The notes under the pieces were generated by a model. The model did not search any database. It had not been told where the DNA came from and saw nothing but the letters and a program-made list of their open reading frames with translations. 51,309 nucleotides of DNA, taken from positions 1 through 51,309 of the forward strand of contig CAKTTL010000008.1 in assembly GCA_934615235.1 (NCBI GenBank), given 5' to 3'. Shown here in pieces: positions 41,450 through 49,850 of this stretch (the first letter of the stretch is position 1; each line of letters opens with the position of its first letter). This stretch comes from an uncultured Clostridia bacterium (GTDB taxonomy: Bacteria > Bacillota > Clostridia > Christensenellales > Aristaeellaceae). The position numbers and the translations under genes were made by a program.

Positions 41450-41489
41450 AAAGCCAGGGGAAAACCCTCCTTTAAAAAGGTTTTCCCCT
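41450..41489 (-). terminator. Terminator of the xylulokinase gene
   Basis: AGGGGAAAACC and GGTTTTCCCCT form an 11-base stem, followed on the minus strand by a T-rich stretch, 14 bases after the stop. Confidence 0.75.
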
Positions 41490-41503
41490 CTGATGGACAC
41501 CGT

Positions 41504-43006
41504 TTATTCTCCGATCGTCTTCAGTTCCTTGAACACGTCCTTCAGGCTCGGATAGAGGTGCGTGTATACGGTATAAACTTTATGATACGCGGCGGTTCGG
41601 GCGGCGTCGGGGTTCAGCGGCTCGCCGTAGCGAAGGATCGCATCGCAGGCCTCCTGCACGGACGGATACAGGCCCGTACCCACCGCGGCGAGAATCGCCA
41701 CGCCCAGCGCGGCGCTGTTCTCCATTGCCGCAGTACAGACGGGGCAATCGAACACGTCGGCCAGCATCTGCCGCCAGAGCGGGCTCTTTGCGCCGCCGCC
41801 GCAGGCCAGCATCCGCGCGGGCTTCACCCCCATGCCGTCCAGCACGGAAAGGCAATCGTTCAGCGCGTAGGTTACGCCCTCCATGACCGCGCGCGCCATT
41901 TCCTTGCGCGTATGAATGGCGGAAAGGCCGATGAAGCCGCCGCGGCAGTCCGCGTCCAGATGCGGCGTGCGCTCGCCCATCAGATAAGGCATATAAAGCA
42001 GACGGTCCGCGCCGATGGGCGTTTCGGCCACGTCGGCGTTGATCTGCGCGTAGTTGCGGTCGTCCGGATAGAAGTTATTGCGGAACCACTGCAACGAAAG
42101 GCCCGCGGCCTGCGTCACGCCCATCACGTGCCACGCGCCGGGAACGGCGCAGCAGAACGTATGCACGCGGCCCTTCGGGTCGATGGACAGCTTATCAGTA
42201 TGTGCGAAAACGACGCCGCTCGTACCGATCGTCGTGAACGCGCGCCCATCGCGCACCACGCCCGTGCCCACAGCCGCCGCCGCGTTATCGCCCGCGCCGC
42301 CGACAACGGCCGTCTTCGTGGAAAGTCCGGTCAGTTTCGCCGCTTCTTCCGTAATGTAACCCGTAATCTCGGGCGATTCATACACCTTCGCCAGCAGCGC
42401 TTCGTCGATATCCAGCTTCTCCAGCACTTCCTTCGACCAGCAGCGGTTCGGCACATCCAGCAGCTGCATGCCGCTCGCGTCGGAAACTTCGGTGGCGAAA
42501 ACGCCGGTCAGCTTATAGCGCAGGTAATCCTTCGGCAGCAGGATATGGCGGCAGCGAGCGTAAATCTCCGGCTCGTGCTTGCGCACCCAGAGAATCTTGC
42601 AGGCGGTGAAACCGGTCAGCGCGGGGTTGCAGGTGATATCAATCAGGCGCTTCGCGCCGATTTTTTCCGTCATCTCCTCGCATTCTCTGGCCGTGCGCTG
42701 ATCGCACCAGATAATCGAGCGGCGCAGCACCTCACCGTTTTCGTCCAGCATCACCAGACCGTGCATCTGGCCGGAAATGCCCAGGCCGACCACGTCGTCC
42801 GCCACCACGCCGGACTTTTCCATCACCTCATGGATGGTTTCCACGCCGGCGCGATACCAGTCCTCGGGCTCCTGCTCGCTCCAGCCGTTCTGCGGCTGAT
42901 AGAGCGGATACTCCCGCGTAGCCTCGCAAACCTGACGGCCATTGCTTTCAAAAAGCACCGTCTTCGTGCTGCTCGTTCCCAAATCGACGCCCAGGACATA
43001 CTTCAT
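41504..43006 (-). CDS. xylB: Xylulokinase
   Basis: 500 residues, FGGY family. 'GVDLGTSSTKTVLF' is the N-terminal phosphate-binding motif. 'GLGISGQMHGLVMLD' and 'SIIWCDQRT' are characteristic of xylulokinases. The C-terminal half shows 'GTSGVVFAHTD', 'MPYLMGERTPHLD' and 'ACGGGAKSPLWRQM'. It makes xylulose 5-phosphate for the pentose phosphate pathway. No xylose isomerase or xylose regulator is next to it, so its xylulose source is elsewhere. It lies 36 bases after the VanY-like gene on the same strand and may be read from that promoter. Confidence 0.93.
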   Translation of the reverse strand: MKYVLGVDLGTSSTKTVLFESNGRQVCEATREYPLYQPQNGWSEQEPEDWYRAGVETIHEVMEKSGVVADDVVGLGISGQMHGLVMLDENGEVLRRSIIWCDQRTARECEEMTEKIGAKRLIDITCNPALTGFTACKILWVRKHEPEIYARCRHILLPKDYLRYKLTGVFATEVSDASGMQLLDVPNRCWSKEVLEKLDIDEALLAKVYESPEITGYITEEAAKLTGLSTKTAVVGGAGDNAAAAVGTGVVRDGRAFTTIGTSGVVFAHTDKLSIDPKGRVHTFCCAVPGAWHVMGVTQAAGLSLQWFRNNFYPDDRNYAQINADVAETPIGADRLLYMPYLMGERTPHLDADCRGGFIGLSAIHTRKEMARAVMEGVTYALNDCLSVLDGMGVKPARMLACGGGAKSPLWRQMLADVFDCPVCTAAMENSAALGVAILAAVGTGLYPSVQEACDAILRYGEPLNPDAARTAAYHKVYTVYTHLYPSLKDVFKELKTIGE

Positions 43007-43042
43007 TTCTGTTTTCTCCTTTATCTGTGTTTTCCCGTGTTT

Positions 43043-43960
43043 TCATCCCAGAGAGGCGATATACTCCTCCAGACACCAGTTGTTTTCCTTCATGATCTGC
43101 GCGTGCGGCTGGCCGACATAGCGGAAATGCCACGCCTCCGCAGCGATGCCGGTCAGGCTTTCCTTCTCCTGCGTGTAGCGCAGAATGAAGCCGTATTCCC
43201 AGCAGTGCTCCTGCAGCCAGGTGCATTGCGGCGTGCCTTCAAAGCTTTTGCCGCTCACGGCGATATCGAACGCAAGCCCCGTATGATGCTCGCTGCAGCC
43301 GGGCTGCGCCACATAGCGCGCCGCCGCCTTCGCCGCCGCGTCGCCGGAAAGTCCCTGCTGGCGGTATTCGTAGATCTTGTTGTTCATCACCTTCTGCTGA
43401 TAGGCGATGGAGCGGTATCCGGCGTTCACCTGCCAGTTTTTGTAGCCAAGGTCGTACGCGTCGGTAATCATCCGCATCAGCGCGTCCACAGCCTCGCGGC
43501 AGCCCTCGATTTCGCTGCCCTTGATATAGATCACCCGATCGTCGCAGTACTCGCGCATCATCACCAGATCGTCGGGCACATAATCGTCCGGCAGCGGGTT
43601 CTGCGCGTTGACAAGGAGCGGCACCGGATCCTGCACGGGCGCGGGAGTCGCATAATTTTCGGCGCTCTGCGCCGGAAAAGTCTCCTGCGGCGCACCGTCG
43701 GAAAAGGTGACGCCTTCCGTTTCCGTCGCGCCGGGCATGGAAATCACGCCGCCGTCTGAAAACGTAAAGCTTTCTTCCGCCGAGGACGCGCCCGCCGCCA
43801 GCGAAACGGAGCGCAGCAACTGCTCGCCCGCCGCGCTCATGCGCGCAAGCACATCGTCGGCCAGTCCCGCGTTTGTCTTTACCTCTCCCGCCACGCAGAC
43901 GATCAGCACGGCCGCGACAATCGTCGAAAAAAACGGGAATTTTCTTCTTCTGCGGAACAT
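43043..43960 (-). CDS. VanY-type D-alanyl-D-alanine carboxypeptidase (M15)
   Basis: 305 residues. A membrane anchor or signal segment at about 8-25 follows 'FRRRRKF', then a low-complexity Ala/Ser/Thr/Pro linker to about 115. The M15B catalytic domain shows 'SEHHTGLAFDIAV' and 'EAWHFRYVG', which together supply the two His and one Asp zinc ligands and the catalytic Glu. It trims terminal D-Ala from peptidoglycan stems outside the membrane. No VanS/VanR or ligase gene is nearby, so ordinary wall maturation is more likely than glycopeptide resistance. Confidence 0.9.
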   Translation of the reverse strand: MFRRRRKFPFFSTIVAAVLIVCVAGEVKTNAGLADDVLARMSAAGEQLLRSVSLAAGASSAEESFTFSDGGVISMPGATETEGVTFSDGAPQETFPAQSAENYATPAPVQDPVPLLVNAQNPLPDDYVPDDLVMMREYCDDRVIYIKGSEIEGCREAVDALMRMITDAYDLGYKNWQVNAGYRSIAYQQKVMNNKIYEYRQQGLSGDAAAKAAARYVAQPGCSEHHTGLAFDIAVSGKSFEGTPQCTWLQEHCWEYGFILRYTQEKESLTGIAAEAWHFRYVGQPHAQIMKENNWCLEEYIASLG

Positions 43961-43997
43961 GGCTCCCTCCGTTTTCCTTCACTGGATTCTTGCGTCC

Positions 43998-44026
43998 AGT
44001 ATAACATTTTCTTGAAAGCGCGTCAA
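43998..44026 (-). promoter_or_regulatory. Promoter of the VanY-like gene
   Basis: On the minus strand TTGACG (44026-44021), 17 bases, TATACT (44003-43998). Confidence 0.8.
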
Positions 44027-44061
44027 TGCGAAGGGCGTTCGCACGCGGGTGCAGCCTGCAA

Positions 44062-44107
44062 AATAAAAACCGGCCGCGCGGCGTTTCTCAATCCCGCCGC
44101 GCGGCCG
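44062..44107 (-). terminator. Terminator of the Hdr/Flox/Frd operon
   Basis: A perfect 13-base GC-rich stem (44095-44107 with 44071-44083) is followed on the minus strand by GTTTTTATTTT. It lies ten bases after the last gene. Confidence 0.85.
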
Positions 44108-44117
44108 TTCCGCTTTT

Positions 44118-44360
44118 TTACTTCAGCTTTTTCAGTACAACCGTCTCAAAGAACGCATCCACGTTGTCCGGCGAAACGGAATGGAATTCGCCGTCCACCG
44201 TCACGCACACGCCCAGCTGGCATTTGCCGATGCAGAAAGTGCCCAGAAGCTCCACCTGATCCTTCAAATTATTCTTCGTAATCAGCTCCTGCAGCCTTTC
44301 AACCACCTGATGCGAACCCTTCAAATGACAGGACGAACCGACGCAAACCGTAATTTTCAT
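44118..44360 (-). CDS. NuoE-like thioredoxin-fold [2Fe-2S] ferredoxin
   Basis: 80 residues. 'CVGSSC' (C-x4-C, Cys6 and Cys11) and 'CIGKC' (C-x3-C) reproduce the four cluster ligands of NuoE/HndA-type [2Fe-2S] proteins. A full NuoE has an N-terminal helical part that is missing here, so this is the small stand-alone form. It is the last gene of the electron-transfer operon and may carry electrons between its subunits or to another oxidoreductase. Confidence 0.82.
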   Translation of the reverse strand: MKITVCVGSSCHLKGSHQVVERLQELITKNNLKDQVELLGTFCIGKCQLGVCVTVDGEFHSVSPDNVDAFFETVVLKKLK

Positions 44361-44381
44361 TCTTTACTCCCCCAACTCAAT

Positions 44382-44696
44382 TCAAGCGTTCGCGGCCTTC
44401 GCATCCGCAATTTCATCCAGCTTCTTGTTCCGGAAATACAGCCCCACGTCGATACTGATCTCGATGAAGTTCAGCACGTAGAAGAAGAAGCTGAGGAAGA
44501 AGATGAAGCCCGAACCGCCGCCGACGGTCTGGATAATCTTGCGCGCGATGCCGCACGCATAGCCGATCAGCAGGAAAACTTCAAAGAAAAGGCTCTTCCC
44601 CTTCGCCGTACGAGACACGTACGACTTGCGAATCGAAAGCGGCCAGGAAAGGCCGAAACAGAAAATTGTCAGGGCTTCAAGAACATCGGTAATCAT
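44382..44696 (-). CDS. Small membrane protein, PQ-loop/SemiSWEET-like
   Basis: 104 residues with three membrane segments (about 5-23, 33-53, 59-86). 'SWPLSIRKSYVSRTAKGKSL' resembles the PQ-loop of SemiSWEET proteins, with Leu in place of Gln. No haem-binding His is present, so it is not a classical fumarate reductase anchor. Its place just after the frdA-like gene makes a role in membrane attachment or substrate passage possible, but unproven. Confidence 0.65.
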   Translation of the reverse strand: MITDVLEALTIFCFGLSWPLSIRKSYVSRTAKGKSLFFEVFLLIGYACGIARKIIQTVGGGSGFIFFLSFFFYVLNFIEISIDVGLYFRNKKLDEIADAKAANA

Positions 44697-44711
44697 TACA
44701 GCTTCTCTCCT

Positions 44712-46310
44712 TTATTTCGTCCGGCGGTAATCGGGCAGCAGCTTGGGCGAAACGGCGTCGGTCACGATGCCGGCCTCGGCGCATTCCTTCTCAAAGACGT
44801 TGATATGTTCGAGCGTCAGCGCGCCGACGGTCACGTCCTTGGCCTTCGCGGCGGCGTTCTGGCCCGCATTGCGGCCGAAGACGATCACATCCAGCAGCGA
44901 GTTGCCCATCAGGCGGTTCCGCCCGTGAATGCCGCCAACGGCTTCGCCCGCGACGAACAGGTTTTCAACGTTGGTGGTCATGCCGTCGACAGTGATATCG
45001 AGGCCGCCGTTCTGATAGTGCAGCGTCGGGTAAACGAGGATCGGCTCCTTGCGGATATCGATACCATAGCTGGCGAACATGCGCATCATCGCCGGGATGC
45101 GCGCTTCAATCGTGCCTTCGCCGCCGATGGCTTCGATCATCGGGGTGTCCAGCCAGACAGCCTTGCCGCTGCCGGTATCCACGCCCTCATCGTGATCGGA
45201 GCATTCGCGGATGATTCCGGCCGCCGCCACGTCGCGCGTCTCGAGCGGGTGCATGAACACCTTGCCGTCGCGGTTGACGAGCTTTGCGCCCAGCGAGCGC
45301 ACTTTTTCGGTCACGAGCGCGCCGAAGATCTGCTGCGGGAACGCCGCGCCGGTCGGGTGATACTGCAGGGTATCGGCATAAAGGAGCTTCGCTCCCACAC
45401 GGTAGCCCAGCACCAGTCCGTCAGCCGTCGCGCCGTAGTGGTTCGAGGTCGGGAAGCCCTGATAGTGCATGCGTCCCGCGCCGCCGGTCGCGATGATCAC
45501 GGTCTTGGCGCGCGCCACCATCAGTTCCCTGGTTTCCATGTTCATCAGCACCGCGCCGGCCGCTTTGCCGTTTTCATCGAGGATCAGCTCGATGGCGGAG
45601 GTGAAATCCACAACCGGGATGCCGCGGTTGAGCACTTCGTCGCGCAGCGTGCGCATGATTTCCGCGCCGGAGTAGTCCTTCGCCGCGTGCATGCGTTTAC
45701 GGGAGGTGCCGCCGCCGTGCGTGGTGATCATCGTGCCGTCCGGCGCCTTGTCGAACTCGACGCCCAGATCGTTCAGCCACTCAATGGCGTCCGGCGCGTC
45801 GCACACGAGCTTGGCGAGCAGGTCGCGCTTGGCCGCGAAATGGCCGCCGCCGAACGCGTCGAGGAAGTGAATCGCCGGGGAATCGTTGGGCTTGTCGGCC
45901 GCCTGGATGCCGCCCTCGGCCATCATCGTGTTCGCGTCGCCGATGCGCAGCTTGGTGACGATCATCGTCTTCGCGCCGGCCTTATCAGCCTCGATCGCCG
46001 CGGAAGCGCCCGCGCCGCCGCCGCCGATGATCAGCACGTCCACGTCGTAGCGCACGTCGCTCAGATCGACGTCCTCGGGCCTGATGCGGCTGTGCGCCTG
46101 CAGCATTTCGCAGAGCTCGTGCGGCACCTTTTCGCCCTTGTTCGGGCCGACCTGAAGTTCGGCGAATTCGCTCTTTTTGTAATCCGGATGATAGGCCTGC
46201 AGCAGATCGTCCTTCTCCTGCGCGGTCATTCTGGCGGGCTCGTACGCGATATTGGCGGCTCTGGCCGCTTCCACCGCCTTAAGGGAATCCTGAAATTCAG
46301 CAGAATACAT
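44712..46310 (-). CDS. Fumarate reductase-type flavoprotein, non-covalent FAD predicted
   Basis: 532 residues. About 88 residues precede the FAD-binding 'DVLIIGGGGAGASAA'. Active-site elements of fumarate reductases are kept: 'YHPTG', 'TEKVRSLGAKLV', 'PTLHYQNGG' and 'HGRNRLMGNSLLD', matching the catalytic His and Arg residues of FrdA. The His that binds FAD covalently in FrdA/SdhA is Asn127 here ('GDANTMMAEGG'), so FAD should be non-covalent. It follows the iron-sulfur subunit by 11 bases. Fumarate or a related enoate is the expected acceptor. An APS-reductase-like or other role is less likely. Confidence 0.85.
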   Translation of the reverse strand: MYSAEFQDSLKAVEAARAANIAYEPARMTAQEKDDLLQAYHPDYKKSEFAELQVGPNKGEKVPHELCEMLQAHSRIRPEDVDLSDVRYDVDVLIIGGGGAGASAAIEADKAGAKTMIVTKLRIGDANTMMAEGGIQAADKPNDSPAIHFLDAFGGGHFAAKRDLLAKLVCDAPDAIEWLNDLGVEFDKAPDGTMITTHGGGTSRKRMHAAKDYSGAEIMRTLRDEVLNRGIPVVDFTSAIELILDENGKAAGAVLMNMETRELMVARAKTVIIATGGAGRMHYQGFPTSNHYGATADGLVLGYRVGAKLLYADTLQYHPTGAAFPQQIFGALVTEKVRSLGAKLVNRDGKVFMHPLETRDVAAAGIIRECSDHDEGVDTGSGKAVWLDTPMIEAIGGEGTIEARIPAMMRMFASYGIDIRKEPILVYPTLHYQNGGLDITVDGMTTNVENLFVAGEAVGGIHGRNRLMGNSLLDVIVFGRNAGQNAAAKAKDVTVGALTLEHINVFEKECAEAGIVTDAVSPKLLPDYRRTK

Positions 46311-46321
46311 ACGGCTCCTCC

Positions 46322-46996
46322 TTATTTTTCAATATCGCGATGGTTGTACATTTCCTTCATCTCGTCCACAGGCTTGCGCATCAGCTCGTCGATCATCTCC
46401 TTGAAATCGCCGTTGTGGATTTCCGCGACGCGCCTGGCGAGATGCTCGGACTTGGGCTCGATGTACTTGCCGTTGAGACGGCGGGCCAGCATGGCCACCT
46501 GCGGGTGCGAAATGCCCGCCGGGCAGCGGGAGGAGCATACGCCGCACATCACGCAGTCGAAGGATTCTTCCGCGCACTTGGCAAACTCGCCGCGCTGCGC
46601 ATAGGCGATATACTGCATCACGTTCAGGCTCTGCGTGCAGCTCTTGGTGCACGCGTTGCAGCCGACGCAGGCGTAAATTTCGGGGTAAAGCTGCATCATG
46701 ATCTGCTGCTCGGGCTTGATTTTTTCCATGTCGTACACCTGCTTGACCAGCGGGAAGAACGGCAGGGTCGCGACGTACATGTTGTCTTCCACCTTCGTCT
46801 GGCAGGCCAGGCAGGTCTTCAGCTCGCGGTCGCCCTTGATGCGGTAGATCGTGGCGCAGGCGCCGCAGAAGCCGTTGCGGCAGCCGCAGCCGCGCACCAG
46901 CTGATAGCCGGCGTATTCCATCGCGCGCATGATCGTCAGGTTATCCGGCACCTGATACTGCTTGCCAAACAGGAAAATATTCACCATGTTTTCCAT
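46322..46996 (-). CDS. FrdB/SdhB-like iron-sulfur subunit
   Basis: 224 residues. The N-terminal plant-type [2Fe-2S] site is 'RGCGCRNGFCGACA' with a later Cys in 'CLAC'. Two cysteine clusters follow: 'CVGCNACTKSCTQ' and 'CVMCGVCSSRCPAG'. It relays electrons to the flavoprotein encoded 11 bases downstream. There is no fused CCG (HdrB-type) domain as in thiol:fumarate reductase TfrB, and no membrane anchor gene of the FrdC type. Electrons therefore probably come from the Flox-like proteins encoded just upstream. Confidence 0.85.
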   Translation of the reverse strand: MENMVNIFLFGKQYQVPDNLTIMRAMEYAGYQLVRGCGCRNGFCGACATIYRIKGDRELKTCLACQTKVEDNMYVATLPFFPLVKQVYDMEKIKPEQQIMMQLYPEIYACVGCNACTKSCTQSLNVMQYIAYAQRGEFAKCAEESFDCVMCGVCSSRCPAGISHPQVAMLARRLNGKYIEPKSEHLARRVAEIHNGDFKEMIDELMRKPVDEMKEMYNHRDIEK

Positions 46997-47012
46997 GTTC
47001 TCAATCTCCTTA

Positions 47013-47846
47013 TCAATACTCGTTGGGCAGCTCGTCCAGCTGATCGCAGCGGAAAACGGGGCCGTCCTTGCAGACGTATTTCGCGCCCACGTTACAGCGG
47101 CCGCACTTGCCGATGCCGCACTTCATACGCAGCTCGAGCGTGGTGTAGACCTGCGTCTTGTCAAAGCCCAGCTCCGTCAGCCCGGCCAGCGTGAACTTGA
47201 TCATGATCGGCGGGCCGCATAGGATGGCGACCTTGTTGGTATCGAAACCCAGCTCCTTGACGTAATTCGGTACGAAGCCGACATGGCCGTCCCACTCGGG
47301 CTGCTCACGGTCGATCGTCAGATGCACCTCAACGCCCTCGTCCTTTTCCCATTCGTTGATAATTTCCTGATAGTCCACAAGATCCTGCATGCTGCGGGAA
47401 CCGTAGACGATATCAATCTTGCCGTAGCGGCCGCGATAGTGGCGGCAATAATTGATAACGGAGCGCAGCGGAGCCAGGCCGATGCCGCCGGCGATAAAGA
47501 GCATATCCTTCCCCGCGAATTCGGTATCCACCGGGAAGCCGTTGCCGTACGGCCCGCGGATCGTGATCTGCTGGCCGGCCTCCATGCCGTGCAGCCATTC
47601 GGTCACGCAGCCGCACTTTTTGATGGAGAACTCCATGTATTCTTCGTTCGTCGGCGAAGAGGTGATCGAAAACATCGCCTCGCCCACGCCGGGGATGGAC
47701 AGCATCGCGCACTGCCCGGGGATATGCTCGAACGCCTTTTTACCGTCCGGCGTTACAACGCGGAAGGTTTTCACATCCGGCGTATCGATGCGGATATCCG
47801 TCACCACGCCGATTACGGGCATGAGGGGTTCACGGCTGTCAATCAT
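47013..47846 (-). CDS. FloxA/AsrB-like FAD/NAD(H) oxidoreductase subunit
   Basis: 277 residues. An FAD domain ('GEAMFSITSSP', 'GPYGNGFPVD') is followed by a pyridine-nucleotide domain ('FIAGGIGLAPLRSVI', 'VYGSRSMQDLVDY', 'ILCGPPIMIKFT'), and a C-terminal [2Fe-2S] motif 'MKCGIGKCGRCNVG', as in PyrK, AsrB and FloxA. It should take hydride from NADH. ATG 47846 overlaps the previous gene by four bases. The longer frame is a shadow. No siroheme sulfite reductase subunit is present, so the sulfite reductase role of AsrB does not apply. Confidence 0.85.
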   Translation of the reverse strand: MIDSREPLMPVIGVVTDIRIDTPDVKTFRVVTPDGKKAFEHIPGQCAMLSIPGVGEAMFSITSSPTNEEYMEFSIKKCGCVTEWLHGMEAGQQITIRGPYGNGFPVDTEFAGKDMLFIAGGIGLAPLRSVINYCRHYRGRYGKIDIVYGSRSMQDLVDYQEIINEWEKDEGVEVHLTIDREQPEWDGHVGFVPNYVKELGFDTNKVAILCGPPIMIKFTLAGLTELGFDKTQVYTTLELRMKCGIGKCGRCNVGAKYVCKDGPVFRCDQLDELPNEY

Positions 47847-48865
47847 GCTTTCTTCCCTCCCAGCTTCTTCATCACCTTGACGATGTTCATCTGGATCGGA
47901 CAGCGGTTCATGCAGCGTCCGCAGCCCACGCAGGAGAACAGGCCGTCGTTGTTGGTGGGATAGTAAACCAGCTTGTGCATGAAGCGCTGGCGGAAGCGTT
48001 CCATCTGCGTCAGCCGCGGCTGACCGGCCGACATCTTGGTGAAGTCGGAATACATGCAGCTGTCCCAGCAGCGGAAGCGTTTCACACCGTGACCGGTGTT
48101 GAAATCGCGAATATCGTAACACTGGCAGGTCGGGCAGATGAACGTGCAGGTGCCGCAGCCCAGACACGCTTCGGAAAGCGTCTTCCACTCGGGCGCGTTG
48201 AAAAACTCGCTCGTCTTATCCTTGCCGAAGGCGTCGGGCCGCAGCCCGGCCAGCGGCAGCTTCTTCATGCGCTCGCGAATGAGCGTCTTCTGCTCCTCGA
48301 CGGCCGCGCCGTCCGCTTCCTCGGTAACGGCTTCCAGGCGCTTTAAGAGGGCTTCGCCCTTCTCGGTTTTCGCGCTCATGTACACCGCGTCAGCGGTCTT
48401 ATAGCAGACGACGTCGCCGTCCGGCTCGGCCGCGTCGATATCGAACGTCTGGCAAAAACAGGTTTCGACAGGACGGGTGCAGGCCATGGACAGGATCACG
48501 CCATGCTCGCGGCGGTTCTTGTAATACGTATCCACCGGCGGCGCGAGGAACACGTTATCGAGCACACGCAGGCTGCGCGCGTCGCAGGCGCGCATGCCGA
48601 AGACCACGAAGTCCTCGGTTTCCGTGCGGGTGTCGATAATTTCGATCGTCTTATCCTGCATCTTGAAATCCATCAGGTTTTCCGTCTGCGGGAAGAAGAA
48701 ATCCTTCGCGGAGCGCACGGTGTTCAGCGCGTCGGACAGCTTGACGCCCGGCTCCCATTTGCGGAATTCCGCGCCCGCGGCGTTATCCACCGGCAGGTAC
48801 AGGCATTCCTTTTCGGCGATTGCGGAGAAAAAATCATCCAGCTTCGAGAGCATTACCTTACGCAT
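47843..48865 (-). CDS. FloxB/AsrA-like 4Fe-4S subunit
   Basis: 340 residues. The N-terminal part ('VFGMRACDARSLRVLDNVF') is the AsrA/HydB-like domain, and the C-terminal part has two [4Fe-4S] motifs, 'CLGCGTCTFICPTCQCYD' and 'CVGCGRCMNRCPIQMN'. ATG 48865 overlaps the upstream gene by eight bases, with AAAGGGGGA before it. It passes electrons between the NADH-oxidising subunit and the other Fe-S proteins of the complex. Confidence 0.82.
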   Translation of the reverse strand: MRKVMLSKLDDFFSAIAEKECLYLPVDNAAGAEFRKWEPGVKLSDALNTVRSAKDFFFPQTENLMDFKMQDKTIEIIDTRTETEDFVVFGMRACDARSLRVLDNVFLAPPVDTYYKNRREHGVILSMACTRPVETCFCQTFDIDAAEPDGDVVCYKTADAVYMSAKTEKGEALLKRLEAVTEEADGAAVEEQKTLIRERMKKLPLAGLRPDAFGKDKTSEFFNAPEWKTLSEACLGCGTCTFICPTCQCYDIRDFNTGHGVKRFRCWDSCMYSDFTKMSAGQPRLTQMERFRQRFMHKLVYYPTNNDGLFSCVGCGRCMNRCPIQMNIVKVMKKLGGKKA

Positions 48866-49850
48866 GATGATTCCCCCTTTCCACGGCTTCGGCGGGTTCG
48901 AGGTCATCCTTGGTGTAATTCACCAGCGGCGCGCGGCTGCCAACCTCCGCGCCGGCCTGATAATCGCCGTAGAACGCGTCGATATCCTTGATGAACTTGC
49001 GGTTGAGCAGGTGCAGCGGAATATGCTGCGGACACACGCGCGAGCACTCGCCGCAGTCGGTGCAGCGGCCGGCCACGTGGAAGGCGCGGATGATATGGAA
49101 CATCTTCTCTTCGAAGCTGTTGGCCGCGGCCTTGTTGGAAACGCCCGAATTCGGGTTATCGAACACGCACTTCTCGCACGTGCAGGCGGGACAGACGTCG
49201 CGGCAGGCGTTGCAGCGGATGCAGCGGGAAAGCTCGCCCTGCCAGAAGGCAAAGCGCTCGTCCGGGGTCATCGCTTCGATCTTCGCAACTTCGTCGAAGC
49301 GGCCGTTATCAACCACTTCGCCGTCCTCGCCCAGCAGCTCGTCGTAGGCGACATGCTTTTTCGACTTGCAGTGGACGCAGCGGTCCGGCAGCAGCGCGGA
49401 GCGCTGAATGCGAACGTCACCGTCAAACAGCGTGTGCGCGACCACTTCTTCGCCCTCAAAGCTGACGGAGGAAACGCCGTCAACCTCTTCCTTGAGCTTC
49501 TTGCCGTCGATCATGCCGTCGCAGGGGACGCCGACGGCATAGACCTTCTCGCGGTCGAAGCGATGCTCGGTGAGCAGCTGGTTAAAGCTGTAAGTATCGC
49601 AGGGCTTGAGGAATACGAGCACCCTGCTCTGCGTTTTGCCGGTTTCGGCGACGAGATACTTGGAGAAGTTCGCGCCGCAGAAATCGTTCCAGACGAATTC
49701 CGCTTCCATTTCCTCTTTGGAGGCGAACACGCCCGGCGTTACGTCGTAGACGAACTCGCCGTTTTTCCAGCCCAGCACGCGGTCGACCGTGCCGTTTTCG
49801 AGCAGCTCGGAGGCTTTTTCAATGAGCGCTTCGCGCTTTATTTCTTGCAT
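48858..49850 (-). CDS. FloxC-like 4Fe-4S subunit
   Basis: 330 residues. The N-terminal domain ('RVLVFLKPCDTYSFNQLL', 'VYAVGVPCDGM') resembles the FrhB/FloxC fold. The C-terminal half carries 'CIRCNACRDVCPACTCEKC' and 'CTDCGECSRVCPQHIP'. A CVHCKSKKH motif near residue 155 adds two more cysteines. ATG 49850 follows GGAGG. The long upstream extension of the frame lies over mvhD and is rejected. It overlaps mvhD by 13 bases. Confidence 0.8.
   Translation of the reverse strand: MQEIKREALIEKASELLENGTVDRVLGWKNGEFVYDVTPGVFASKEEMEAEFVWNDFCGANFSKYLVAETGKTQSRVLVFLKPCDTYSFNQLLTEHRFDREKVYAVGVPCDGMIDGKKLKEEVDGVSSVSFEGEEVVAHTLFDGDVRIQRSALLPDRCVHCKSKKHVAYDELLGEDGEVVDNGRFDEVAKIEAMTPDERFAFWQGELSRCIRCNACRDVCPACTCEKCVFDNPNSGVSNKAAANSFEEKMFHIIRAFHVAGRCTDCGECSRVCPQHIPLHLLNRKFIKDIDAFYGDYQAGAEVGSRAPLVNYTKDDLEPAEAVERGNHHA

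Noticed and set aside
41558..43759. 733-residue open frame antisense across xylB and the VanY-like gene
   Set aside because: It spans two clearly real genes and the gap between them, with no start signal.
43043..43960. VanY-like gene as part of a glycopeptide-resistance cluster
   Set aside because: No VanH, ligase, VanX or VanRS genes are nearby. Neighbours are metabolic, so wall maturation is the simpler reading.
44181..46604. 807-residue open frame antisense to the frdA- and frdB-like genes
   Set aside because: A codon-bias shadow of two GC-rich genes with intact cofactor motifs. The translation is low-complexity in Arg, His and Val.
47013..48865. AsrA/AsrB-like pair as an anaerobic sulfite reductase
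   Set aside because: No siroheme AsrC subunit is present, and the genes sit between mvhD/floxC-like and frd-like genes, which fits a Flox module.
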